Positions 46,121-57,854 of a stretch of 64,000 bases of DNA are shown in pieces (position 1 is the first letter of the stretch; each line of letters opens with the position of its first letter). The notes under the pieces are model-generated. The model had not been told where the DNA came from. It did no database searches and was given only the letters and a program-made list of their open reading frames with translations. This stretch comes from Erythrophleum ivorense (Eukaryota > Streptophyta > Magnoliopsida > Fabales > Fabaceae): contig JAIUCV010000226.1 of NCBI GenBank assembly GCA_026724425.1, positions 1,178,001 through 1,242,000 of the forward strand, written 5' to 3'. The position numbers were made by a program, and so were the translations under genes.

Positions 46121-48440
46121 TGAAGGAGCAACATGTTTAAGACACGGAAGCCTGAAACTTTGACCTGGAACATTCGAAATGTCCACTTTTGCAATATATC
46201 CATAAAAAATAGTCAAACAGAGGAGCAAATTCCCATGCAACGAGGTTGGCAAAGATGAGATCCAAACATAGATGAAGGACCACAGGATGAATGAACTTTG
46301 TGTTTGTCGCATCCTTGGATTGGTTTGAACCTTGGGTATAAAGGACATTGGCCATTGGAGAGGTTAATGCACCTTTAATGCAATACGTAAGTATGAGTTA
46401 CTTCAACCTAACGCAATTTTCGAACGTCCCAGAACCATGGTGTGGCATGATAAACACGGATCCAAATGTGGTGAAAATGGCTTTGGAATCACTCAATTTG
46501 GACTTAAAACCTATCGAACGAACCGGTCTAAGTTTGAGTCAACCGACTTTGTAAAACGTCAATCGAAGGGGTTGTAATTGTTTTAGGAGTTCCTATGGTT
46601 TTTAAGACCTTTGAGAATCCCAAGAAATTCATTTTTCTCATTTAAAAATCCCTCATTTGAGGTTTTAAAAAGTGCCCAAAATTAAGAAACTGCCACTATA
46701 TCTTCGTTAAATTTCATCTGGTTATTCTAGCTCCGTTTTCAAGGCACCTCTAATCTTAGATTCTCATTATTTAAGGTATAGATTATTACTCAAATTTTAT
46801 TAGACCTCAAATCATTCTATTTGGGGGACTTTCTTTTATATCTGATGAGTTTTGTATATTTATGGAGAAATCGTATATTACATTTCTCACGTTTATAGAG
46901 GAGCCAAATGTTACATATACCACCAGCATCACACAATTTAATTATTTTTCTTTTTAAGTTCCAAAATTGCATTAAAATCATTTTATTATACAAGTACCTA
47001 TTCATCACCTCTAACTAGATCCATTCTTCAACTACTTAATTGAAAGTGATGGATTAAATGGTTAGAGAAGATCAAAAAAATTATATAGTAAAAAGTGTAT
47101 TTTAGTAATTTTATATAATTTAAAATTTAAAATTTTTAAGTTAGATAACATGAGATTTATTGCAATGAGACTAATATAGTTCAAGGGTTGATTGTTATTT
47201 CTTTAAAATTAAAGAGACATTACAATTAGAGATAGGGGTTAGAGTGTGCAAGGATAATAAGAATAATAATAATAATTCTTCTTCTTCTTCTTCTCAAGAA
47301 TGAAAATTTTTAAGAATATTCTTATTAGTTCAAAATATTTTTAGAAATATTACCTTGGCTTGATTAATTCACAATATTTTCATGAATTCAAACAAATTTT
47401 CAAAAAACTCTTTAATTAATTTTTTTAGAAAATTTAATAATTACCTTAGACCCAATAATTATTTAGGAATGATGAATAATTTATATTTCACAGCATGAAA
47501 ATACAGCATTGCAATCCTCTAAAGGAATGAAAATAGAAAATTTTAAGAGAATATTGCATTTTTGAAAAGTTTTTCTATTTGTGTAGCCAAATAAGAATTT
47601 AACATTCCAAATTTTAAATTCTCTGAAATATAAATTTTTTCGCATACCAAACGCTCTCCATAATATAATATTGTTATAGCAGTTTGTATTTTAATAGCGT
47701 CATCCAAACGGCAAGCTATCTTGTCCTTCTTAGTTGAAACCTAATCTAAATATCAATATTTAATTAGTGAAATGAACTGTCCAATGTTCATCTAATTTTG
47801 CTAAGAAAATCAATGCACAAGTAGAGACTACAAAGATCAAAATTTAGGTCAATATAACATTTAAAATTTTCACAACGAAATTATTATTCTAAATGCAAGT
47901 TTCAACATCTCTAAGAGGTTATTTAGACATTATAATCTTGGGATTAAGTAGTAAAATGATTAAATAAGACATATTAGTTTCACTCAAATATTGCAACTCA
48001 TAAATTTTTGTCTGCACAAAATAAGAGTTTAATATCAAGTATGCATATGAATCTAAAAAATAAAGATATGACAAATGTATCAAATTAATTTATGCCCATC
48101 TGAAAAAGAGGTATGCATACTATGGAGGAAATACAAATCCAATTTTGATTCATCTTTGCGCTTCTTAGCATATAAACTTTTTTTTTTGGAGGGGAAAAAC
48201 ATTTATTTGAAGTACCAATGTTTGAGCGTTGTGTTTGATTTGATTTTTTTTTTAAAGAGAAACCCAAATTAACTTAAAATAAATGTGTTCTTTTTTGGTG
48301 TTTTATTTTTCTTTCTTTGTGACAAGAACTATACACATGAATCAACTGGTGTCATAATACAAAAGCTTCAAACTTTTATTTCTGCCGCAGGGTATTATTA
48401 GTAATTAGTTAATTATGTTTAAGAATGAGATGGTAGATAT
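46121..48440. other. Intergenic DNA with one GC-richer patch
   Basis: 46340-46790 is more balanced in composition than its surroundings and holds plus frame 46348-46554 (68 codons) with no recognisable domain; it may be a relic of a transposed gene or LTR. From 46800 on the sequence is AT-rich. A compound (AAT)n/(CTT)n run lies at about 47255-47294. Near 47640 'gcataccaaacgctctcc' looks like a MITE or transposon end, but the partner end was not found. Confidence 0.35.
47255..47294. repeat. Compound (AAT)n-(CTT)n microsatellite
   Basis: Runs of AATAATAAT join TTCTTCTTCTTC; the AAGAAT / ATTCTT words make the junction partly self-complementary. Confidence 0.85.
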
Positions 48441-49692
48441 TGTTTAATACAAATTAAGGTGGGCGTGTGGTGTCCTTTTTTTTCTCCCCTAACTTGAGCG
48501 TATCAAATAATTGTCAAAATTCAACCATATTTGGTGCCCATGAGAACATGGGACATGTATCTACTAGATATGCATGACCGGAACATAACAATTACAAAAA
48601 ATTAGATGGTGTTGATGACAAGTACACAAATGTTCTTGGACCGCCGTTTGATGTTATATTACCTTACAGTCTTTATGGTACATAAGAATAATAAGTATGG
48701 GATATCAATGAATTTTAATGGAATACATTCTTATAAATGAATATTTCATTTCATTTATATGTTTAATCAGGCAAAAAGAATGCGAAAATAGAAAAAAAAA
48801 AAAAAAAGAAATTAAACAAATGACTATAATCTCTCATTTGCTAAGAAGTATTAAAATATTTATTTTTTAATTTTAAAAAATAGTTTTTTTTTAATTATCA
48901 ATAATAAAAAAATTGTTAAAACATTCATCTTTAATTTTTTTTCTTAATTTGAAAAAAATTATTTTGGATTACCAAGAATAGAAAATATATATATTCATTT
49001 TTAATTGAGAAAAAAATCTTTTTGAATTAAATAATAATAGAAAAAATATTAAAATATTCATTATTTATTCATGAGAAAAATATTCTTCTTGTTCTATTTA
49101 TCACACATTGCCAAATTTATACCAATAAGGGGCAGTCATATTTCTTTTCCTCCAAAATATATTTAAAATAACATTTTCTTATACTATTCAACTGATAAAA
49201 TATTCAACAAATTAAAAATAACATCTCCAACCTCTCTCAGAGACTCAATCAAGAGGATTCAATGATAAAGTTCAAGGAGAAGTTCTTTCTACACAAATAA
49301 CACCATTTGTTTTTGCCTTTGTACTTTGGATGTTGGCTTTCTTTCGCTGCCTACTGATGAATTCAATCCTATGAAAAAACATAATATCATATGTGGAAGC
49401 GTCTAATTGATGATGGTCTAAGAATAAGAAATTCACACACAAATAAGGGAAGGGGAAGAAAGGCCAGACCATCTAAATGAAAAGTGAATTTCACTGGAAC
49501 ACCAAACCCTTCTTTTTTTGCCAACTAGTCAGTAGACCCATGCAATGCACGGTGGTGTTTAAATTTCTTTCTCTGAAATTGTCAATTCTTATAAACCATA
49601 CTCATAATCAGTAGACCAATGACATAAAAAAGAAGAAAAAAGAAAATTCCCAGAAAACCAACCCTTACAAGAATCTAATTTGGTTACAAGAA
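48441..49692. other. Intergenic DNA
   Basis: AT-rich, with an A run at about 48790-48808. No supportable coding frame. Confidence 0.4.
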
Positions 49693-49881
49693 TTATCCGG
49701 TCCTAATTCTGTCCAGCCGGACGACACTCCCTTTTTTCAGGTCTGTCTGAGCTCTTCCTTGGTATCTCTCTGCGGTCAGTGCTCTTTCTACTAACTTCAA
49801 ATATATCTTTACTCTTTCAAGACTGTTCAAATTGATCTGTGCTCCTTCTAAAACTGTATCATTGGGATTCATACTTCTCAA
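49693..49881 (-). CDS. Possible exon of unknown gene
   Basis: A minus-strand frame gives SMNPNDTVLEGAQINLNSLE, then VKIYLKLVERALTAERYQ and ends VRLDRIRTG before a stop. The first real ATG is at about 49870-49872, while the open stretch begins just after a TTTAG that could be an acceptor. Composition is helical and charged, like real protein. Just upstream on the same strand (about 49945-50010) another frame reads GKQLWELCKENMNQCGSKEV. I know no family with these segments. It may be a captured gene fragment or the 3' end of a retroelement. Confidence 0.25.
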   Translation of the reverse strand: MRSMNPNDTVLEGAQINLNSLERVKIYLKLVERALTAERYQGRAQTDLKKGSVVRLDRIRTG

Positions 49882-50440
49882 CAGAGGCTAAACTTCTTTA
49901 GATGCCTGATATTCTCAGGATAGAGCTCCAAATGACAGTTGTTACCTCCTTTGAGCCACATTGGTTCATATTCTCTTTACACAGTTCCCATAGTTGCTTA
50001 CCATGGGAAGGGAGCAATCTACAACTTCATCTTAAGTCCCCTAAATAATATATGAAGGATATAGTGGGTAATCACAATCATAAAATTTCTGATTCATCAT
50101 TTTGAAAATATTTGTGAATATATTATTTTGAGATAGATAAACCTTAAGTATACTTCAAACTTCTGGTAAATGAGAAAAAGAAATACTGATAGCTAACAAT
50201 TTTGCTTAACTAAAGATCTAAAATAGTCTGAACTTCAAATACTCTTACCAGCTAATTAATGCATTTTTTTTCTCAACATAGTAGACTAGTGCTGTAATAA
50301 AGAAAGGCAAAAAGAGTCTGAAAGATTGCAGGTAATTTATTCACAGCAGCAATTGTAAATGGTTGCCAATTTAGCAAATAGTATAAGCAAGAGAAATCAT
50401 GTAAAAGAGAAGGTTCCCCAGAAGGTGTTTATCACCACTT
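49882..50440. other. Balanced-composition spacer with a possible upstream exon
   Basis: Contains the minus-strand GKQLWELCKEN segment mentioned for the frame at 49693-49881. Otherwise no recognised feature. Confidence 0.3.
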
Positions 50441-50680
50441 GCATGGCAAGCATACAAACTAAATCTTCTCCATCTTGCAGAATGAGTTCTCATTCCATCA
50501 GGGCAGGATGGGATTACACATTCCCAGAAAGTGTGGGAATCCCCTTTCACAAGGGAATGGAAATGAATTATACCAGACATTTGGAAATGAATTATACCAG
50601 ACATTCTTTTACTTCATTCCCATTCCTATTCCCTGCCCCTATATTTCCATGTACCAAACATGACCTTAATCTTCTATCTA
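50440..50680. mobile_element. MITE-like sequence
   Basis: Words GGAATGG/CATTCC and GGGATTACACATTCC / GGGAATCCC are arranged in both orientations, and the right side ends 'catgtaccaaacatgacctt', a typical DNA-transposon-style end (TACCAAAC). Two 24-bp copies of TGGAAATGAATTATACCAGA-type sequence are adjacent at 50558-50605. The 141-codon plus frame over this region (50359-50784) is explained by the element, not by a gene. Confidence 0.4.
50558..50605. repeat. 24-bp perfect tandem duplication
   Basis: Two identical units (50558-50581 and 50582-50605), giving the duplicated MNYTRH in the spurious frame. Confidence 0.9.
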
Positions 50681-51173
50681 GTCTGCAACAACTACTGAAC
50701 AATGATGCTCTGAGGCTGCAAAATTTGATTCACCAATTAGGGGACTTAATGGTTGGAGCCTTAATTTATGTTTTTTGCCTTTAATTTGTGAAAAAGTCTA
50801 ACAGCACCAACCTTCCATTGATTTCCATTGATTTGATGCAGTATTCAAAGAATCACCTTTTTCTCATTTTTATTACAACTTGGATCCTCGATAATAACTA
50901 CATAGGCGCTAAAGGAATAGGGGATGTGGGGTCCATATAGGTCGGGTCCACTACTTATTTCTTTCTCTCTCTTACTATAACTTATATAGTACTATAAAGG
51001 ATCTTGGCGCTTTTTATTAACAGTTAGTTATAATATTAGATATGCAAGATGCTTTTACAATTCTTCTATTTTGCAATTTTTTTATTACAAAAAGGCATTC
51101 ACATTTCTTCGTCTTGTTTATTCGTCAAAGCAACTAGACTTCTTCCTACACATAGCATCAGTGATAATAATAG
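50681..51173. other. Spacer next to the Copia element
   Basis: No gene seen. AT-rich, with an inverted word TATATAGTACTATA near 50985. Confidence 0.4.
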
Positions 51174-51235
51174 TGCAATTTTTTGGTACTATCCATAGAA
51201 GATCAACACATCTTTATCATTACAAGCTAGCAACA
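51174..51235 (-). repeat. Collapsed 3' LTR (62 bp)
   Basis: Minus strand starts TGTTGCTAGC and ends GTTGATCTTCTATGGATAGT plus ACCAAAAAATTGCA. The last ~35 bases match the end of the 5' LTR (GTTGATCCCCTATGGATATT...TTTGCA). The middle ~115 bases present in the 5' LTR are missing. Confidence 0.65.
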
Positions 51236-51249
51236 CTCTCCTTCAAGTT

Positions 51250-51960
51250 AGTACATAGATATCTATCATATCCAACTTGTTGATTAGGAAGTCAAATCTC
51301 TACTATAGAAGTCCTTCAGTTAGGATGTATGCCACTTGCTAGGCAAAAGGAACAAAGAAGCGCAAATGGTGCCTTCTTCAAGCTTCTCATTTATGAAGTT
51401 CTTGTCAATTTCAATATGCTTTATCATGTCATGCTAAACAAGATTATGTGCAATACTAATTGCAACCTTGTTGTCATAGTATAGCTTCATAGGATAACTA
51501 GTAAGTTGTCTTAGTTCTTTTAAGACTCGTTTCAACCCCAACACTTCGCATACTTCAAGTGCCATTGATCTGTATTCAAGGTTTAGTGTTGCTTCTAGTC
51601 ACAATACTTTGTTTTTTACTTTTCCTTGTAACTAAATTTTCCCATAACAAGGTACAATACCCAAATGTAAATCTTCTATATATAACTAATCTTGCCCAAT
51701 CAGTATCAGTGATACCTTAACTCCTCTTTCTTCATTCTTCTCAAAGAGCAATCCTTTTCCTAGGGTACCTTTTAGATACCTTAAGATTCAATAGATAGCT
51801 TTGAGATACTCTTCATAAGGGGAAGCATGAATTGACTTAGAAGGCTTATTGCAAAAGCAATGTCAAGCCTAATATGAGATAAGTAAATTAGCTTACCTAC
51901 GAGTCTTTGGTATATACTAGTATCAACTAGGACTCCTCCTTTTACCTCTCCTAGTTTGGA
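51250..51960 (-). pseudogene. Copia RNase H remnant
   Basis: Continues from the RT frame with YQRLVGKLIYLSHIRLDIAF and ends, after stops, with KHIEIDKNFINEKLEEG near 51365-51425, the typical end of Copia RNase H (TKHI.ID.HF...). Numerous stops lie in 51430-51780. Confidence 0.75.
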
Positions 51961-52939
51961 ATTGAACTCCATGGGTGTATCAGATGGCTTGCATCCACTC
52001 ATTCTATTTTCTTCCAATAGATCTAGTATATACTTAAATTGTGAGACAACTATATCCTTTTTTGACTTTGCAACCTTTATACCAAGGAGGTAACATAATG
52101 GTCCAAGGACTTTAATTTTAAATTCAGATGCCAAGTTTTGCTTCAATCTTCTTATTTCCTCTAAGTCATCTCCTATAAGAATGAAATCATCAGCATAAAA
52201 AATAGTCATTTTTCCTTCATTAGAGGCCTTCAAGAACAATGTATTGTCAGTTTGTCCTTGAGTATAGCTTTGGCATTTTACACAAACTTTGTAAGCCTTT
52301 GAAACCACGCCTTAGGCAATTGTTTAAACCCATACAAAGATTTCTTCAACCTACAAACCTTGGATCCAAACTTTTATGTGAAACCAGGAGGAGGATCCAC
52401 ATATACTTCTTCCATTAAGTCACCATTAAGTCAAACATTTTTTATATTAAGTTGATGTAATGGCCAAACTAAATTTACAGTTATAGATAGAAGTATTCTT
52501 TTAGTATATAATTTTGCAACAAAGAGAATATTTTAGAATAATCAATGTTATATGTTTAAGTAAATCCTTTTGCTACCAAACGAGCCTTGTACTTTTGTAA
52601 TGAGCCATCTGAATTAAACTTCACTGTGAATAACCCCTTCTAGCCAAAAGTTGTCCTCCCACGTGGCAAGTTTACTTTCTCCCAAGTTTCATTCTTCTCA
52701 AGGGCTTTCATCTCCTCATATACCGCTTCCTTCCACTCAAAAACACTTGGAGCCTCCTGTACATTTTTTGGAACAGCCACACTAGATAATTGTGAGATAA
52801 AAGCATGGTAGGATGGAGATAGATTGTCATGCGATATGAGATTTGATAATGGATGGTTAGTGGAGGACCTAATACCCTTCCCAAGAGCAATAGGAATATC
52901 TAGATTTTCAGAGGAATTTGATTCAACATTACCTACCAC
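51781..52939 (-). pseudogene. Copia reverse transcriptase, broken
   Basis: Starts at 52733-52640 with EWKEAVYEEMKALEKNETWE, the usual Copia RT entry. In-frame TAG and further stops follow; YKARLVAKGFT is readable at about 52560-52590 and DPPPGF near 52390. The large open part 51781-52308 has the catalytic box YADD at about 52186-52197 (both Asp kept), then LGPLCYLLGIKVAKSKKDIV and YILDLLEENRMSGCKPSDTP, all in the right order. Despite the readable catalytic box the whole is non-functional. Confidence 0.85.
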
Positions 52940-53318
52940 TTCACCTAACTCATGATATAGTTCTCAGCTGGGCTTTTGGCAATGCTGGCCGTTGGTTTTG
53001 TTTGCATTTGGTTTCAGGTTTCTTCTTGTGAAGACATGTCCTTTGTACCGTTTTGTAATTTTACGTAATGACAGTTCAGAACTTTGTCCATCCAGATTAT
53101 TCTCATTTTCAAAATTATTTGTTTCATCCGGATTTGCATTCACAATTGCTTCTGTATCATTGATCGGTGATGGTAAGGATTCAATCTCTATATCAGTCTC
53201 TGTTTAAAACATATTGGAGTCTGCATCTGTTGCAAGTGTTAGATCTAATGTAAGAGAGTTTGAATCTTCACCATCACTCTCCCCCTGAAGATGAGAATTC
53301 ATATAACAATGTTGGTCT
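52940..53318 (-). pseudogene. Copia variable region between integrase and RT
   Basis: Falls between the integrase C-terminus and RT entry, where Copia polyproteins are poorly conserved and Ser/Pro/Glu-rich. The plus frame 52992-53207 is a shadow. Confidence 0.5.
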
Positions 53319-54230
53319 TCAAAAAAAGTTACATCCACAGAAACAAAAAAAAAAAAAAAAAAAAAGAGATTGGATCAAAGCATTTGTACCCCCTTTGATC
53401 AGGAGGATAGCCAAAAAAACAAAAGAGCACCTTCGGGCTTTGGGATCAAATTTCCCACTTGAAATGTTATGTACGTGGAGAAAAGCAATGCAGCCAAATA
53501 TTTTCAAAGGCATATCATAAATTAATCTTCATGTTGAGTAATATTCCTTGAAAATACCTAAAGGAGTTTTAAAATTTAAAATTTTGGTGGGCACCCAATT
53601 TATTAAATAGGTGGCTTTTAGAATGGCCTTCCCCCATAGATATTGGGAGACCCTAGTTGAAAAGCTGAAGGCCCTAGCAACCTCTAAAAGATGTTTGTTT
53701 TTTCTTCCAACCACTTCATTTTATCGAGGGGTATAAGACCAAAAACTTTGATGTATAGTTCCTTTTTCAGCAAAAAAAGTTCCCAAATGGTATTAAAATA
53801 TTCTTTGGCATTGTCACTCCAAAAAATTTTAATGCTGATCTAAAATTGAGTATGAATCATGGTATAAAAATCTTTAAACACAGAAGCTTCATCAGATTTG
53901 TCATTTAAGAGGAAAACCCATGTGACTTGTAAATGGTCATCAATAAAGGTTATAAACCACCTTAGGGCCCCACGCATCACTGTGTATAAGTGTAAAGGAC
54001 TGTGATGGTTTATGAGTTTTCTTTTTTTATTTGTTGGGGCCCCCGCCCGCAGGGGGGGGGGGGAAAGGGGGGGAGATGGCATAGTGATGCTTAGCCAATT
54101 CACAATTTGCACATTGAAATAAAGATGGATTTTTATTTATGAATAATTTGGGAAACAAATATTTGAGATAATGAAAATTGGGATGGCCGCCTAGTCTAAA
54201 ATGTCATGACATCATTTCATCCTTACAAGT
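53319..54230 (-). pseudogene. Copia integrase, broken
   Basis: GALRWFITFIDDHLQVTWVF at about 53920-53980 carries the first core Asp region (FIDD). NKHLLEVARAFSFSTRVSQY and WGKAILKATYLINWVPTKIL (53529-53714) and PLKIFGCIAFLHV (53460-53513) are the conserved C-terminal parts. A GC-rich low-complexity stretch (54035-54076) lies between the zinc-binding and catalytic parts and shifts the frame. An A run (53340-53365) breaks the end. Confidence 0.8.
54035..54076. repeat. GC-rich tract with 12-G and 7-G runs
   Basis: GGGGCCCCCGCCCGCA is followed by a run of 12 G (54052-54063), AAA, and 7 G. Nothing else in the window is like it. Four or more G blocks could form a G-quadruplex. It sits inside the integrase pseudogene. 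Confidence 0.85.
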
Positions 54231-54350
54231 ACTAGAGGTAGAATGAAGGCATGTCTTCTTCACTTGTCCCTTTAAAGATGATTTATCTACAAAGATATGG
54301 AGTCCTCCAACTTCACTAGCATTGCCAATCATCTTCTCCGATATTAAATC

Positions 54351-54683
54351 CTAAAATTCACATTTAGAAGGAGTAAAATTAGCTTGGCAATTTAGTTCAT
54401 GAGTTAGTTTGTTGATAGATAGAAGATTGCAATTCAAAGTGGGAACATGAAGGACATTAGTGACTTTAATGGAGGGAGAAATGATGATGGTGCCCTTTCC
54501 AGTTATAGTTGATAAAGAACCATATGCAATTGTAACATTTTGATTTCCTGCACAAGGTTGATAAGTGAAAAATAATTTGGAGGATCCGATCATATGATCT
54601 GTTGCATTAGAGTCAATTATCCAAGAACAATTTGGGTAAACAGTGACAAGAGCAGTAGTGAATTGGTTACCTTTTTGTGCCAA
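54351..54683 (-). pseudogene. Copia aspartic protease fragment
   Basis: WIIDSNATDHM at about 54594-54623 corresponds to the Copia protease active site (W.IDSGATDHM); Gly is replaced by Asn, which should abolish activity. Downstream VLHVPTLNCNLLSINKLT is the conserved 'VLYVP.L..NLLSV..L' block, and the frame closes just after KCEF. Confidence 0.85.
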
Positions 54684-54712
54684 AGGACAAGAAGGATTGG
54701 AAGGAGCATTTA

Positions 54713-55740
54713 CTAGTGTTGTGACTGTAGTAACTTGTATAGGTGGTCCATTTGTCCCTTTGTGAATGGATTAGGATCAAAGGAAGATTGCCGTCCTTGA
54801 TCATCACTGCATGCCTGGAAGGCCTGTGTCTCACTTGGCTGCCTCTTTCTTAAGTTTGGAGGCTTGCCATAGATTTTCCAGCAATTGGCACGTGTGTGCC
54901 ACAGTTTCTTGCAGTGATCACACCATGGCTGCTGCTTCCCATTTCCCTTTTCAGTCTGTTTCATGTCCTCTTATTGCAAGTGCAGAACTCTCAGGTTCCA
55001 AAGTCACTTGAGCATCAGCAGCAGGGGTCAGCATCACACGTCTTCAGGCCCCTCCTCTTCTGACTTCATTGAACACCTTACGAATGGAGGGAAGAGGTTT
55101 TCAGCCCAAAATCCTTCCTCTGACATCATCAAATTCTTTGTTTAAACTTGCAAGAAAGATAAACATCCTGTTTCTGTCAATCTTCCTCCTGTACCAAATG
55201 TTGTCATTCGCATTCCCTCATTCTTCCTCTTTGAACAAGTCAAGCTCCTGCCAAATTGTCATTAAAATGTTATACTATGCAGTAACATCAAGGTTTCCTT
55301 CTTGTGTTTTCCATATTTTTGTCTTTAATTCGAAGAGTTGGGAATGATTCTCCATATCTAAGTATGTACTCGGACAACCTCCCATACATGTTTGGCTGTG
55401 TGGAGAAACATGAATGGCTTGCCAATTGCAGCTTCCATGGAGGAATCAGCCAGACCAATACCATGGAGTTCTCGGATCTCGAAGAGGGAAACTTAGGATC
55501 ATTAGTCGCGGGTTGTTTGGTTTCTCCTGTTAGATAGCCCAGCTTTCCCTTTCCATCGATCACAAGCTAGACGGACAAGCTAGACGGATTGGGCCCATTC
55601 AAGATAGTTCTTACCATTCAATTTGTGAATGGTAATTTGGAGGGATTGATCAACACTAGAGGGGTTGTATGGTTGATGGACTACATCTGTTGTAGTAGCA
55701 GAAGATGTCAAGTTTCTCGAAGAACCCACTATGGTGGTGT
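54713..55740 (-). pseudogene. Copia gag, broken
   Basis: N-terminal part (55580-55740) ends TIHKLNGKNYLEWAQSV; a shifted frame then has GKGKLGYLTGETKQP (about 55510-55555); further decayed gag follows, and the zinc knuckle WCDHCKKLWHTRANCWKIYGKP is at 54860-54925, a complete C-x2-C-x4-H-x4-C. Frames are broken at about 55570 and in 54965-55290. Plus frames across this region are shadows. Confidence 0.8.
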
Positions 55741-55769
55741 GGTTCAGTGTGGCCGCCAAGTCTATGAAG

Positions 55770-55781
55770 GCTCTGATACCA
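55770..55781 (-). other. Primer-binding site of the Copia element
   Basis: Minus strand TGGTATCAGAGC, a perfect initiator-Met tRNA complement, directly after the LTR end TTTGCA. Confidence 0.9.
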
Positions 55782-55958
55782 TGCAAACTTTTGGTAATAT
55801 CCATAGGGGATCAACTCGTCTCTGTGTTCTATCTTCTCACTGATTCAAGTTTACATAAATTGGATTACATACAACAAACTCCTATAAAATAGGAAGGGAT
55901 AAATGATAAACTGTATTTAAAAGATAATGATTAACAGAAGATAACACCATCGTTAACA
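55782..55958 (-). repeat. 5' LTR of the Copia element (177 bp)
   Basis: Minus strand starts TGTTAACGATGG and ends AAGTTTGCA next to the primer site. The length is small but normal for some Copia families. Confidence 0.75.
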
Positions 55959-57854
55959 AAAAATTTTATTCAAACAAGAAAGAAAATGAATCCTAACTAA
56001 ATTACTAGCTGGCGACATATAGTACTTAGGATACTCAGAAGTACCCAATATCATGGCCCAAAAAACGAAAAAAATAAAAATAAATCTCAAAATTAACTTT
56101 TTTAACTTCCTCTACATCAAATTATACTTTAGTTTCTCCTTAGTTTCACCATAGTGTACTGGCTAATCAAGCAAAGATTTGGATTCTCTCCAAAGTTGAC
56201 TGATTCTCTCCAAAATTGACCATATCTATTTTGGAGACAAACAGAAATAGAATATGTGAGACCTATTTAATGTGTGAATCTCATTTAAATGATGGACTTC
56301 ACAAAGTGTGTGGCTCCCACCCCCCATGTATCTATTTCTCTTCAAAATTAATAGTATCAATTTTAGAAAGAAATTAAGAAGATCCAAATTCTAAATTTTT
56401 TGGTTTTTTATCACATATTCCTTCCCCTTCACCCACGCTTAACCAAGTAACGCCATCGCTATACCTACTTTGCTAGCCTCTCTGGGTATCATCCTTGCAC
56501 TTGAAGAAAAGAAAAGCTCTATAAAGCCATCATTTTGAATTGGATCAAATGGAAGAGCAAAGCCACAACTTAAAGTAAGCAATAGACTTTGCAAGTTTGT
56601 TACTTAAGGCTTCTTTCATTCTTTCAAGTTCATACTTCTTCATACTATTTTAGTTTTAATTCTCCACAAGTACAGTATTTTTTCAGAGTTAGGACTAGAA
56701 GAACCTAAGGCAATGAGAACCGTCAGATGTATCAAGTGTGGGAAAGACATGCATGTTTATATTCTATACAAGCAATACCTTTCCAGTAGTTTCACAAACC
56801 CTTGGAAGATTGATGCTATATGGCTGCAGCCAGATGGCACAAAGATAACTTGACAAAATTCAATTGCTGACGAACATACTTGAAGTGTTAAGTGCCAGTC
56901 CTGCTCAAACATACAAGCAACAGAACCCTGTGAGTTTCAGCTCAATGGAGGCAAGGGTATTTGCAAGGACTCAGAAAAATGGATGACGAACATTTAGGTT
57001 ATTTGAAAATTTCTTTCTCCTTCGTTTTTGGAGGGTTAATTTCTTTTAACATTTCTATTACACACGTGTACATACATAGATATATATATATATATACATA
57101 TATAAACACATGAACATGACTGCATATACAAAGTCTTTGTTTTTGAAATTCTATGAAATCCTAAATTAAACAATCCAAAGACAACATTAATGTTCAGGTC
57201 GTCAATCAATTTGATAAGAAACTAGCAAACTTAAATGAGTGCTCTAACCCTTCTTCCTCTTGAACAAACAGTGGCATTATATCTCTCCCTTTTTCTATCT
57301 TATATTTTCTTACATCAAGCTGATTCAATTTGCTCTCTCTCTATCTCTTTTCCTCCTTTCTTGGCAGACAAGAACCTAAGCAGCCATGGTCAATCTCATT
57401 AAAGACGATGCCCTTCAGGTTCTATCACAGCAATAATGGAAATTTTTAATACCTAGAATAAACACATATTATTCACGTAGGTATAACTGGTCATTTTTGA
57501 CACTGGCATGGCATCTATGCGAGCATTTTGCAGAATAGACAATTCTTGTTGAATAAACAACTGCTCATGTTTCAGCTAGGGAAGAGAAATAGGAAAACAA
57601 ATTAAAGTTAGCCTCAAAGGACAAAACAGCTCTAGTTACTCATATCCTTTTGGAGTATTTAACCCTTAAGAGGACGATAAAAAACACTAAAATAAAACAC
57701 ACTGCTGAGAAATAGGCAAGTAATGTTGTGCTGGTGCTTGAAAGGGAATTGTAGCAAATAAGATTCCAGGCATGGTATTGTAGAAGATAATGATCACTCC
57801 TTTAACTACCATAGACCATATACTACAAGGTAGTTGAAACAATTTAAAGATTTA
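55959..57854. other. Intergenic DNA, possible gene debris
   Basis: No complete gene. A short plus frame from the ATG at about 56714 reads MRTVRCIKCGKDMHVYILYK, about 53 codons, with no partner exon recognised. A (TA)n run is near 57079-57095 and CT-rich tracts near 57330-57360. It lies downstream of the minus-strand PPR pseudogene, so part may be its former 3' UTR. Confidence 0.35.

Larger units (their letters stand above)
51174..55958 (-). mobile_element. Ty1/Copia retrotransposon, minus strand, all genes broken
   Basis: Gag, protease, integrase, RT and RNase H occur in Copia order on the minus strand between a 177-bp 5' LTR (55782-55958) and a collapsed 62-bp 3' LTR (51174-51235). A perfect primer site TGGTATCAGAGC (55770-55781) abuts the 5' LTR, and a purine tract (51236-51247, CTTGAAGGAGAG on minus) abuts the 3' LTR. 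No target-site duplication is visible (AATAG / AAAAA). The gag zinc knuckle resembles that in the short element at 8310-10447, so the two are related lineages. Confidence 0.85.

Noticed and set aside
46037..46355. Minus frames of 103 and 72 codons
   Set aside because: Overlap in two frames with no domain; the 30-bp duplication inflates apparent order. Kept only as a low-interest observation.
47630..47665. Possible MITE end ('gcataccaaacgctctcc')
   Set aside because: No partner terminal repeat or target duplication was found.
50359..50784. 141-codon plus frame
   Set aside because: Longest frame in its neighbourhood but contains a tandem 24-bp repeat and MITE-like inverted words; no domain.
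55580..55804. Treating the ATG at 55804 as the gag start
   Set aside because: That ATG lies inside the 5' LTR and the frame reads through the primer site (translating it as GIRAF), so gag must start downstream.
54811..55843. Plus-strand frames over gag
   Set aside because: Shadows of the minus-strand Copia gag, LTR and primer site.
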